DNA of 64,000 nt from Arthrobacter terrae (lineage in GTDB: Bacteria > Actinomycetota > Actinomycetes > Actinomycetales > Micrococcaceae), in contig NZ_JADNYM010000027.1 in the NCBI RefSeq assembly GCF_015708085.1, forward strand, positions 1 through 64,000, read 5' to 3'. The notes below the pieces were generated by a model. It saw only the letters and a program-made list of their open reading frames with translations. It did no database searches and was not told where the DNA came from. This document shows positions 8,311-16,003 of the stretch, in pieces. Numbering within the stretch: position 1 is the stretch's first letter; each line of letters begins with the position of its first letter. The position numbers and the translations under genes are program-made.

Positions 8311-8505
8311 ATGCTGACGAAGCGGGCAGGAATCCGTGTTCAGGAGTCTAAACTCTTGCCGTTGACGGAACACTCACACATATTTCTGACGCGGAGATTC
8401 GACCGCCACGGCGGTAGGCGCATCCCATACATGAGCCTGCGATCAACCACGCGCTGCTGCGAACCGGCAACGGGTGGACGCTGTCGCCGTCGTTCGATGT
8501 GAACA
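8311..8505 (+). pseudogene. hipA: HipA-type kinase toxin, fragment with frameshift
   Basis: Two pieces of a HipA C-terminal kinase domain lie in different frames. 8311-8430 gives AGIRVQESKLLPL followed by HIFLTRRFDR and RIPYMS, matching the HipA block that ends in FLxxRFDR. From 8433, in another frame, NHALLRTGNGWTLSPSFDVN matches the later HipA block (GWxLSPxYDVN). The catalytic loop between the two blocks is missing, so there is both an internal deletion and a frame change. No HipB antitoxin gene is visible. Family role: serine/threonine kinase that inactivates glutamyl-tRNA synthetase in persistence; this copy cannot be active. Confidence 0.7.
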
Positions 8506-8522
8506 CCAGTGCAGCGGCCACT

Positions 8523-8640
8523 CGGCAGGGGGAAGTCGGGGTTCCTGAACACACGCGTGGAGGCAAGACAGTGCGCGGACACTACCGCAAGCGTCGAAAT
8601 TGACCGCGAGCTGCGGAAAAGTACTCGCCAGGTGGCAGAG
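8523..8640 (+). repeat. Block duplicated at 26604-26722 (copy 1)
   Basis: About 118 bp align with 26604-26722 at roughly 80 percent identity by eye. In the conserved frame both encode the protein end VPEHxRxGKTVRGHYRKRR followed by a stop. Here the frame joins the second hipA piece, so the coding copy is fused to unrelated sequence. Confidence 0.75.
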
Positions 8641-8920
8641 GTGATGGCAGCCCTGGCCACACTACAGGGCCAGGAAGGAGGCCGAGAGCTGCCCGTCTCC
8701 GTTCGCGCCCCCGTCAACACGGCGACAGTCGAGGGCCTCAATGCCCTGATCATGAACATCGAACGGAAATCAGTTAACCGGCCGTCGCTGACCGGAGTAC
8801 GCCACGAAACCCGAAGTGCCACTTTGAGCGCGCCGTGGACGGCACGCTGTTAATAGTTCTGGTCGCCGGATTAAGTCCCCCCGCGGCCGGAACCATTGAC
8901 AGAGATCCGCAAACTGAATG

Positions 8921-9454
8921 CTATTTGGAGCTCTTCTCCACGAACAGGCACTCCGCGGGCCGGTGGTTGCTGGACGACTGGCTGGCAACTTGCCCCCCGT
9001 CGATCGTGACGGTGCAGGAGATCTCGCCGGTGGCGCCGGAGGCATATTTGCCCAGCACCAGGACCTTAGTGAAGGAGGCGTCGGCGGGCAGCGTGAGTTC
9101 TTGGTCGAAAGGCAGCTTTACATCCCGCATGTCTCCGCCGTTTTCCTTGCCGTCGGCTGTCACTACGAGGGTCTTCACGAGTGCATTGGCCTGGGCGCCC
9201 TCAACATGCAGGCTCACCAAGCGTCCCACTGGTACCGTCGACGGAGTGGGGTCCGTGTTTGGGGCGGTTGTGTCGTCAGTGGTGGCCTCCGCGGATAACG
9301 GCTTTTGGGCCGGCGAAACGGCGCTGAGTGATTCGGCGGGGGCAGCGGTTTCAGCCGCGGAGCACCCGGCCAGCGACAAGCCCAGCACTGCCATCGTGAT
9401 GCCGGAAAAGGCACTCAGTGCGGACTTTCCGACGGGTGTTATCGTACTGTTCAT
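8921..9454 (-). CDS. Lipoprotein with MmpS-like C-terminal domain
   Basis: 177 residues from the ATG at 9454, chosen because it places a lipoprotein signal at the N-terminus (GITMAVLGLSLAGC, Cys31). A low-complexity Ala/Thr/Pro linker follows to about 85. The C-terminal part, with SLHVEGAQANALVKTLVV, LPFDQELTLPADASFTKVLVLG, and GEISCTVTIDGGQVASQSSSN, has the strand pattern and the paired Cys (ISCxVTIDG ... AECL) of MmpS-type transport accessory domains. MmpS proteins partner with MmpL exporters; no mmpL is nearby. It sits alone in accessory DNA between the two parts of a duplicated block. Function beyond an envelope lipoprotein is not shown. Confidence 0.65.
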   Translation of the reverse strand: MNSTITPVGKSALSAFSGITMAVLGLSLAGCSAAETAAPAESLSAVSPAQKPLSAEATTDDTTAPNTDPTPSTVPVGRLVSLHVEGAQANALVKTLVVTADGKENGGDMRDVKLPFDQELTLPADASFTKVLVLGKYASGATGEISCTVTIDGGQVASQSSSNHRPAECLFVEKSSK

Positions 9455-9717
9455 ACAGCCATACTTGCCCACGGGCCGATGGAACGAAAATTGGACATTG
9501 GGGCGCACTGTCTGTACCCGGCAGCCAACGCAGACCCGCCGCACGTCACCGCGATGCCGGCAGTAAAGTCGCCGCAACTACCGTGGGTATTCGCATCCGT
9601 CGTCGCCACTACGGGCGCGGGTCTGACTTTTGCTGGATCGATACGGCCGGCTCGTCCGCTGGCTCGTAGTGCCTTCCGAGTAGGCTGAACTTTCCGTGTG
9701 CTGTACGCGAATGCGAG

Positions 9718-9876
9718 ATGGGCCAGCCGACCATGACGACGGTGGCTGAAGTGATGGCTGATCTCGAAACGACTAGCGAAAGCATCCACTATTCTGCGGA
9801 GCATCAACTAGCGGACGCCGTCGTGCGGCGTATCGTCCAGTCACGGCGAGCTGAGATTGACGCAAAAGCCCGTTAG
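9718..9876 (+). pseudogene. Truncated paralogue of the AlkD-like gene at 26799
   Basis: The 52-codon frame starts MGQPTMTTVAEVMADLE. Its upstream sequence (taggctgaac ... gagatggcc) and first codons match the start region of the complete gene at 26799 (TTAAEVMAEL). Similarity ends after about 17 codons and an unrelated tail reaches a stop at 9876. It is therefore a 5' remnant with its promoter region still attached. The block at 8523 matches the DNA immediately upstream of 26799, so the whole locus was once duplicated. Confidence 0.6.
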
Positions 9877-10068
9877 GCAATTTTTGCTTTGCTCTCGGGC
9901 CCGCACCTGTTGCTACCTCCGCGGCCCTTGACAGCCGATCAGGTTGGGCTCTGTTCACCACGGAGCCGGCTTGCGTTTCGCGTACAACGGGCCACATCCA
10001 GCCGGCAAAGCCATAAACGCCCGCCGTTCACTGGATGGACCGAGCCTCTCGGGGTCATTCGTCGATCT

Positions 10069-11127
10069 TTAGCCCGCGCGGGTGCCGACGATCTGGGCGA
10101 GAAGTGATCGGCGATTGTGCGTCTGCGACTTTGCGAAGATGGACTTGAGGTGATCCTGCACGGTTAACTCGGACAGGAACATCCGCTGGGCAATCAGTTT
10201 CGTGTCGCTCCCGTCTGCGAGCATGGCCAGAAGTTCTGCCTCGCGCGCGCTCATACCGTGGGCCAGGGCGAAGACCTCAAGACGTTCCTCGGGCGAGCTC
10301 GCTTCAAGCGACACTGCGATCTGCGAACCCATTCTCGCGGCACGAACGGTGATCCACGTGCCATCGGTGAGATGCACACGAGCGCGGGCCTCATGTGAAT
10401 CGACCTTTTGTTCGACCGCAAGTAGCTGAGCGGCCGCGTTATAAACGCTCGCCGGCACCGGCGGGAAATCACTGGCAGCCGGCAAGAGCGTGCGAAGCCA
10501 TTCTTCCGCCGCACCGGTCTGGCTGACCACCTCGAGGTTCTCACTCAGAACAAGTACGACGGGTCCGCTGTCGCGGCGACGGGCCGGCGGCACTGTCGAA
10601 AAGGTGACCGACTGGCACACACGAAGCCCACGCGTCAGCACCGGCGTGAGCTGCCGAAGAATCGTAAGCTCATCGCCATCGAACGCGTTCGGGGCGCCCC
10701 TGCGCCATAGGTCGAGAAACCCCCAGCAGCCGTAACGATCGGCCATGACTATCGATGCGACGTCCTTCACCCCGTAGTCGTGGAGAACTTCCCTCCAGAG
10801 AAGGCTCTTCGCCAGATCTGCGCCCGTCGCCTCGACAAGGGAGGCAACCTGCACCCTGCGCGCAATCAAATCACTCCATCGATTAACTGCTGTCAGGTAC
10901 TTGAACTTAATCAGGGAAGGCAGCTGATCGAACGCCGGTACATCCGCATGCGGGTCGGAACCGACGGTGGTCACCGGATCAGTGAGCAGCCACACGTGCG
11001 CGTCAAAGCCGACCGCACGATGCAGTTCGCGTAGTACGTCGGTGCGAAACTTCCTGGCATCCGAAGCCGCCCCGCTGAGGGACTTGATCCGCTCAAGAAC
11101 GTTAGCGCGTGTAAGCTCTCTGGCCAT
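10069..11127 (-). CDS. LuxR-family transcriptional regulator with N-terminal sensor region
   Basis: 352 residues. The C-terminal 65 residues are a LuxR/GerE helix-turn-helix: LSEREAELLAML in form (here MSAREAELLAMLADGSDTKLIAQRM), then LSELTVQDHLKSIFAKSQTHNRRSLLAQI. The first 180 residues look like a GAF-type sensor (FDAHVWLLTDPVTT, GCWGFLDLWRR), and 190-270 a PAS-like stretch (VLVLSENLEVVSQTGAAEEWL). There is no receiver domain, so it is not a two-component response regulator. It is divergent from a small 98-residue protein across a gap that holds a perfect 12-bp-armed palindrome, likely its operator. The ligand is unknown. Confidence 0.85.
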   Translation of the reverse strand: MARELTRANVLERIKSLSGAASDARKFRTDVLRELHRAVGFDAHVWLLTDPVTTVGSDPHADVPAFDQLPSLIKFKYLTAVNRWSDLIARRVQVASLVEATGADLAKSLLWREVLHDYGVKDVASIVMADRYGCWGFLDLWRRGAPNAFDGDELTILRQLTPVLTRGLRVCQSVTFSTVPPARRRDSGPVVLVLSENLEVVSQTGAAEEWLRTLLPAASDFPPVPASVYNAAAQLLAVEQKVDSHEARARVHLTDGTWITVRAARMGSQIAVSLEASSPEERLEVFALAHGMSAREAELLAMLADGSDTKLIAQRMFLSELTVQDHLKSIFAKSQTHNRRSLLAQIVGTRAG

Positions 11128-11188
11128 GTCTCGACAGTACGCTCAACGAAACCCGGCTCGCCCGTTGAGATTGCGGCCGCTCACCGTT

Positions 11189-11218
11189 GAAAACATCCCA
11201 GAGAGCTGGGATGTTTTC
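11189..11218. promoter_or_regulatory. Perfect inverted repeat between divergent luxR and small gene
   Basis: GAAAACATCCCA (11189-11200) and TGGGATGTTTTC (11207-11218) form perfect 12-bp arms around the spacer gagagc. It lies 62 bp before the luxR start and 54 bp before the start of the neighbouring gene. Since it is upstream of both genes it cannot terminate either, so an operator is the most likely reading. Confidence 0.6.
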
Positions 11219-11271
11219 TGTCCGCGACCACACTTACGCTCAGAGAACACCCACTAGAGAAAGTAAGGATC

Positions 11272-11568
11272 ATGCCTATTCTTCGGATTGAACATCCCAC
11301 TGAAGATTTTGCCACATGGAAGGCCGCGTTTGACCGGGACCCGGCAGGCCGAGGCAAAGCAGGAGTACAGCAATACTCCATCTACCAGCCCGTCGACAAC
11401 CCGCGTTATGTGTTGATCGATCTGGAATTCGAGACGGTTACCCAAGCAGAACGGCTGCTGGACACCATGAAACTCATCTGGAGCTCCGGTGCCGCCGGAC
11501 CCGCGCTCGGCGGTGAGCCGCGAACGCAGATTCTTGAGACCAAGGAAGTCACACAAATCCTGGAGTGA
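11272..11568 (+). CDS. Small protein of ferredoxin-like (ABM/cyclase-like) type
   Basis: 98 residues with a strong ribosome-binding site (aagtaaggatcATG). The start MPILRIEHPTEDFATWKAAFDRDP, then YSIYQPVDNPRYVLIDLEFET and LDTMKLIWSS, has the beta-alpha-beta-beta-alpha-beta rhythm of the dimeric alpha-beta barrel family (antibiotic biosynthesis monooxygenase and related small proteins). I recognise the fold pattern, not a specific family. It is divergent from the LuxR gene and probably controlled by it through the palindrome between them. Function unknown. Confidence 0.7.
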   Translation: MPILRIEHPTEDFATWKAAFDRDPAGRGKAGVQQYSIYQPVDNPRYVLIDLEFETVTQAERLLDTMKLIWSSGAAGPALGGEPRTQILETKEVTQILE

Positions 11569-11588
11569 CGCCCGACAACCGTATGGCG

Positions 11589-11631
11589 CGGGATTCCTTC
11601 ATCGTGCCCGACGGCGTCAAAGTACAGAGGA
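11589..11631 (+). repeat. Short copy of an MBL-gene segment
   Basis: This 43-bp stretch (ggattccttca..gtgcccgacggcgtc..aagtacaga) matches 7515-7556 inside the MBL-fold hydrolase gene with only a few differences. There is no flanking similarity, so it looks like the last trace of a second MBL-like gene. The rest of 11569-11843 holds no supportable gene. Confidence 0.6.
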
Positions 11632-11843
11632 GCGCCGCGCACCCGCGACATCTTTGAATGAGAGCGGCTCGTCTTTGAGCTCCGCGCACAGGCAGGCCCG
11701 GACGCCCGGGCTGATCGGCCCGACCCTGCCCTTTCCTGCACGACACGGGCTTTGTCAGCCAGGACGGGCACCACTTCCGTAGACTCGATGAGGATTCCAG
11801 ATGTCTCCTTTGGGGGACATGCCCGCCACAGGAAGAGCCATCG

Positions 11844-12620
11844 ATGAAGATTGTCGTCCTAGTAAAAGTGGTCCCCGACACGTACGGGGACAGAAAACTG
11901 AACCTCGAAACAGGCCTCGCCGACAGAGAAGCCAGCGAGGCAGTCGTTGATGAAATTGGTGAGCGAGCCTTGGAACTGGCACTGTCATACGCCGACGCGA
12001 ACGAGGGCACGGAGGTCGTCCTCCTCACACTGGCTCCAGAGGGTGCCACGGCGACGATACGCAAGGGGCTTGCGATGGGCGCGGGGAGCGCTATCCACGT
12101 CTCGGACCAGGGGCTTCGGGGAGCTGATCTTGGGCTGACGGCCGGAACCCTCGCTGCAGCGATCCGTCGACTTGAGTTTGACCTTGTGATCACCGGCAAC
12201 ATCTCCACCGATGGATCCGGCGGCATGATTCCCGCGATGCTTGCGGAATTGCTCGACGTACCGCATGCTACCGGTCTCAGCTCGGTAGAAATCAGCGACG
12301 GCGTGGTTTCCGGCTCCAGGCCGGTTGAATCCGGCGTACAGCAGGTATCAGCGAACCTGCCCGCGGTGATCTCCATTACCGAGGCGCTTCCCAGCGGGCG
12401 CTTCCCGAACTTCAAGGGAATCATGGCCGCAAAGAAGAAGCCCCTTGAGGTGCTTACCCTCTCAGACCTAGGGATCATCGCCGACGATCCGGAAGCGGCA
12501 AGTTCGATCATGCTCACGGTTACAGAGAAGCCCCCGCGTGCGGCGGGCGTAAAGATCATTGACGAGGGTGATGCTGGCGAAAAGCTTGCTGACTTCCTGG
12601 TAGAGAACCGACTGGCGTAA
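11844..12620 (+). CDS. etfB: Electron transfer flavoprotein, beta subunit
   Basis: 258 residues, usual length. It begins MKIVVLVKVVPDTYGDRKL with a good ribosome-binding site (aggaagagcc). The ETF beta core is clear: ERALELALSYAD, EVVLLTLAPEGATATIRKGLAMGAGSAIHV, ADLGLTAGTLAAAI, DLVITGNISTDGSGGMIPAMLAELL. It binds AMP and pairs with EtfA, which carries FAD. The product takes electrons from flavin dehydrogenases. First gene of an etfB-etfA-cytochrome b set with 11-bp spacing to etfA. No partner dehydrogenase is adjacent, so the electron donor is not visible. Confidence 0.92.
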   Translation: MKIVVLVKVVPDTYGDRKLNLETGLADREASEAVVDEIGERALELALSYADANEGTEVVLLTLAPEGATATIRKGLAMGAGSAIHVSDQGLRGADLGLTAGTLAAAIRRLEFDLVITGNISTDGSGGMIPAMLAELLDVPHATGLSSVEISDGVVSGSRPVESGVQQVSANLPAVISITEALPSGRFPNFKGIMAAKKKPLEVLTLSDLGIIADDPEAASSIMLTVTEKPPRAAGVKIIDEGDAGEKLADFLVENRLA

Positions 12621-12631
12621 GGAGCAACGAC

Positions 12632-13618
12632 ATGACTGAATTCCCTCGCGATGCAATCCTGGTTGTCGTAGAAGTCCAAGGCTCCGGTGGGCTCGAGCAG
12701 GCTGCGGCAGGACTCCTCGGTGCCGCCGCTGCCGTTGGCACGCCGGTTGCCCTGGTACTAACCCCACCCGGCGCAGGGAGCGCCGCCGCCGCGGAGGCCG
12801 CTGTCCTTGGTGCCGCGCGCGTACTTATCGTAGAGACTACCGATCCTTCCGTCCTCGGCGTGCCGAGCGTTGACGCGCTCTTCGCTGCTGTGGAGCGGGT
12901 CCGGCCAGACGCGATCCTGATTTCACATTCTTTGGATGGGCGCGACCTTGCTGGTCGTTACGCTGCTCGGTCGCGTGCAGCGGTTTGTGCCGATGCAGTC
13001 GGGGTGGCACGTGATGAAGAGGGCGTCGTGGCACACCACTCCGTCTACGGCGGTGCCTACAACGTCACGTCGGCATCCACGTTTGGGGCACCGGTGATAA
13101 CCGTTCGTCAGGGCTCCATCGAAGCGCGTGCCACGGCTCAGCCCGAGGAGTCAGAGACCCTGGCAGTGACGCCCTCCGAAAAGCCGGCTGCACGGATCGA
13201 CTCCTTCGAGGAGGAAGTCGGCGCCTCTTCGCGGCCGGAACTGCGTGGTGCCGCGAAGGTCGTCGCGGGTGGCCGAGGCTTCGGGTCCCAGGAACAGTTC
13301 GCACTTGTTGGACAGCTCGCCGATACACTCGGCGCTGCCGTTGGTGCCTCCCGTGCCGCGGTGGATGCGGGCTACGTCCCGCAGTCGCATCAGGTCGGCC
13401 AGACTGGGGTTTCCGTGTCATCACAGTTGTACGTCGCGCTAGGCATTTCGGGTGCGATCCAGCACCGGGCCGGCATGCAGACCTCGAAGATGATTGTCGC
13501 CGTTAATAAGGATAGCGACGCACCGATCTTTGAGATTGCTGACTTTGGTGTGGTCGGCGATCTCTTCAAGGTTGTGCCCCAGCTGATCAGCGCACTCCAG
13601 GCGCGGAAGAAGCAGTGA
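12632..13618 (+). CDS. etfA: Electron transfer flavoprotein, alpha subunit
   Basis: 328 residues. The C-terminal FAD-binding domain shows the family signature: [39 protein letters not shown], then [39 protein letters not shown] and [20 protein letters not shown]. The N-terminal domain (about 1-190) carries the weaker ETF alpha beta-alpha repeats. It forms the FAD-containing heterodimer with EtfB. Its stop TGA overlaps the ATG of the cytochrome gene (TGATG), which makes the three products likely stoichiometric. Confidence 0.92.
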   Translation: MTEFPRDAILVVVEVQGSGGLEQAAAGLLGAAAAVGTPVALVLTPPGAGSAAAAEAAVLGAARVLIVETTDPSVLGVPSVDALFAAVERVRPDAILISHSLDGRDLAGRYAARSRAAVCADAVGVARDEEGVVAHHSVYGGAYNVTSASTFGAPVITVRQGSIEARATAQPEESETLAVTPSEKPAARIDSFEEEVGASSRPELRGAAKVVAGGRGFGSQEQFALVGQLADTLGAAVGASRAAVDAGYVPQSHQVGQTGVSVSSQLYVALGISGAIQHRAGMQTSKMIVAVNKDSDAPIFEIADFGVVGDLFKVVPQLISALQARKKQ

Positions 13619-15345
13619 TGGTACCTCTATCTCCATCGGTTCGGCGGGGCCTGCCGCGCGTCGAGGGCGGTGACCCCTGGCCTGCAGCAGGCCAGGCACC
13701 CGCACACATTGCCGCGGACGAAGCGCGTATCCCGTCGGCGGCTGCTTCCAGGGTGGGACCGGTAGCTGCCGGGCCGCCCTCCACGCCCGCTGCGCCAACC
13801 GCTGCTGCTGCTTCCGCCCCTGCTGCCAGTCAGGAGACGGTACCCGCCGCGGCGGCGTCCGCGCCCACTGTGAACGAAAGCCTCAGGCTGACGACGCAGC
13901 TTCGCCGGGGCCTGCCCCGCATGCCGGGCGGAGAGCCCTGGCCGCCAGCGGGTGAGGTTTTGGGATCAGTGGCTCTGCTGGAATCCCTAGCCACAGCAGG
14001 AACACCCACCCCAAATTCAAGTGTTCCTGCGCAATCCGCGCCGGCAACGACGCTACCTGCGGCGGCTCCAACCACCGCACCCGCTGCGGCTGGTCCAACG
14101 ACGGCACCTGCGGCGGCTCCAATGACGCCACCCACCACACAGACAATGGGAAGCGTCCCGCTTCGCCGCGGGCTTCCCCGTACCGCCGGCGGCGAACCAT
14201 GGCCACCGGAAGGATTAGCGCCCACGGTTGTGCCAGCGTCTCTTGCCCAGGCAGCCACCGAAGCTGTTGCTGAGGCACCTTCTGCGGTGACGGCCGAAGC
14301 TGCGGCGACGGCTTTTGCCGCTTCTGAAGCACCGGCTGTGGTGAGTCAAGCACCTACGGTGCGTGCCGCCGTCGTGCCCCCAGCACTGGCTCCTGCCAAA
14401 GTGGTTGCCCCAAACAAGCCGGCGAAGGCCACAGCCGAGGGGAAGCTCTACCGTTCGCGGACCGTGACGCAGTGGACCAAGTTCGTTGCGCTGCTCGCGG
14501 TCGGTGCTGTCGCTGCAGCAGGGATTCTTGTGCTCGCCGCGCGCGGCGTGACGACGCTGCCGGGCGTGCCGGAGTTCCTCCAGCGGTACCCAGGAACGTA
14601 TCAGCTGCCCGATACGACGCAGTCCGGCTTCCCATGGTGGGCGCAGTGGGCACATTTCTTGAACATCTTTCTGATCGTGCTTATTATCCGCTCCGGCTAT
14701 CAGGTGCGCACTGAGCAGAAGCCGCCGGCGTTTTGGACGCCGAAGCGCGGTGGCAAGAAAATCAGCATCAATCTATGGCTGCACCAGTTGCTGGACGTTC
14801 TGTGGTTGGTCACTGGATTCATCTTTGTGGTGCTGTTGTTCGCTTCCGGTCATTGGATACGAATCGTACCGACCAGTTGGGAGGCGGTTCCGAACGCGCT
14901 CTCCGCGCTCCTGCAGTACATGACGCTGGACTGGCCCGTGGAGAGCGGGTGGGTGAACTACAACAGCCTGCAGCAGATCATGTACTTCCTCGTGGTCTTC
15001 ATTGCGGCCCCGCTCGCAGCGATCACGGGTGTGCGCATGAGCGAGTTCTGGCCGAAAAATGCGAAGAGGCTGAACAAGATCTACCCGGTGGAGATCGCGC
15101 GCGCGATTCATTTCCCGACGATGGTGTTCTTCGTGCTGTTTATTCTCGTCCACGTGTTCCTGGTGTTCGCCACCGGTGCGCTGCGAAACCTGAACCACAT
15201 GTTCGGCGGCACCGACGTGGTGAACTGGGTTGGGTTCTGGCTCTTCGCGGCCGCAATGGCTATCACGATTGCTGGGTGGTACGCCGCCCGTCCGCTCCTG
15301 CTCGCGCCAATCGCGAAGCAGTTCGGGCAGGTGAGCAGCCGCTAG
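13618..15345 (+). CDS. b-type cytochrome with three RRGLPR-x2-GG-x-PWP motifs
   Basis: 575 residues. The N-terminal half (1-275) is Ala/Pro/Thr-rich and probably disordered, interrupted by three copies of a motif: [14 protein letters not shown] (about 8), [14 protein letters not shown] (about 100) and [14 protein letters not shown] (about 183). The C-terminal half is a di-heme cytochrome b561/Ni-hydrogenase-type membrane domain with about five helices and conserved His in [28 protein letters not shown] and LVHVFLV. It is coupled to etfA by a TGATG overlap, so it probably moves electrons between EtfAB and the quinone pool or an exported enzyme. The repeated linear motif has no assigned role that I know. 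An alternative start is the GTG three bases upstream. Confidence 0.8.
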   Translation: MVPLSPSVRRGLPRVEGGDPWPAAGQAPAHIAADEARIPSAAASRVGPVAAGPPSTPAAPTAAAASAPAASQETVPAAAASAPTVNESLRLTTQLRRGLPRMPGGEPWPPAGEVLGSVALLESLATAGTPTPNSSVPAQSAPATTLPAAAPTTAPAAAGPTTAPAAAPMTPPTTQTMGSVPLRRGLPRTAGGEPWPPEGLAPTVVPASLAQAATEAVAEAPSAVTAEAAATAFAASEAPAVVSQAPTVRAAVVPPALAPAKVVAPNKPAKATAEGKLYRSRTVTQWTKFVALLAVGAVAAAGILVLAARGVTTLPGVPEFLQRYPGTYQLPDTTQSGFPWWAQWAHFLNIFLIVLIIRSGYQVRTEQKPPAFWTPKRGGKKISINLWLHQLLDVLWLVTGFIFVVLLFASGHWIRIVPTSWEAVPNALSALLQYMTLDWPVESGWVNYNSLQQIMYFLVVFIAAPLAAITGVRMSEFWPKNAKRLNKIYPVEIARAIHFPTMVFFVLFILVHVFLVFATGALRNLNHMFGGTDVVNWVGFWLFAAAMAITIAGWYAARPLLLAPIAKQFGQVSSR

Positions 15346-15372
15346 GCGGAGCCGACTGCACGGGGGAGGACC

Positions 15373-15537
15373 ATGACCACGCGGAGCCAGGCGCTGGGAC
15401 GCGAGAGAGTTATTGCGTGGTTTCGTACCCGTTGGCTCTGGTCCGCCGCTACATCTAGTTTCCGGAAGAGCGCGGGCCAATGGAGTCCATCGATATGCCA
15501 TGATTTGCGGTTGGTTTATGTTCAAAAACCTGAGTAA
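15373..15537 (+). pseudogene. Start of a gene cut off by the repeat at 15477
   Basis: ATG at 15373 follows a very strong ribosome-binding site (gggggagga) 28 bp after the cytochrome stop. It reads MTTRSQALGRERVIAWFRTR and stays open into the repeat, where it ends by chance at 15537. Spacing and signal say it was the fourth gene of the etf set. The first 35 codons are genuine and the rest is repeat sequence. In other actinobacteria a molybdopterin oxidoreductase often follows this type of cytochrome; whether that was the case here cannot be told from 35 codons. Confidence 0.5.
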
Positions 15538-15651
15538 AACGTGAATAAAACGTGACGGGGCCGTGCCGTGTGGCGCCGAATGGTCTGTTTGGCGGCTGTT
15601 TGCAGGTTCGCCTGCCAGGTTGATGGCATGCCGCCGGTTGTCGAGGGCGGG
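15477..15651. repeat. Direct repeat, left copy (matches 21654-21818)
   Basis: About 170 bp align with 21654-21818 at roughly 75-80 percent identity by eye, from ccaatggagtccatcgat to gttgtcgagggcggg. Near 15521-15556 it contains three tandem versions of AAACGTGAGTA about 10-11 bp apart. It interrupts the gene starting at 15373. Confidence 0.75.
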
Positions 15652-16003
15652 ACGTCGTATGCCAACAAACCTTGTTTTCGAGGGCTCCGGTTCGTCCCTG
15701 CGGCAAGCTCCCCGCCTTGGGCGGGAAATCTGATTCGCGGTGACATTTTTCATGGCGACAAGAAGCATGGATATCAATGAACCGGACGGGGAGCAACTTC
15801 CGGTTGGCCCTCGATTTGGCTCTCCTGCGGGCTTGGAAGTGCATCAATTTCGCGAGTCAAACTGGGAACAAGTAGAAAGTTGGTGCGCACAAAGAATCGC
15901 AACCCGAGCACTGGGCGGCGGGTCCAATAATTTGTCGGAAGGACAGGCTTGATATAGCCCTTAAACCGCCGCGCATCCAACATAACTATCGGCGGATCGA
16001 GGG
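15652..16003. other. Gap after the left repeat, no gene recognised
   Basis: The sequence between the repeat and the serine hydrolase stop holds only short frames without family motifs or good ribosome-binding sites. Confidence 0.5.
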
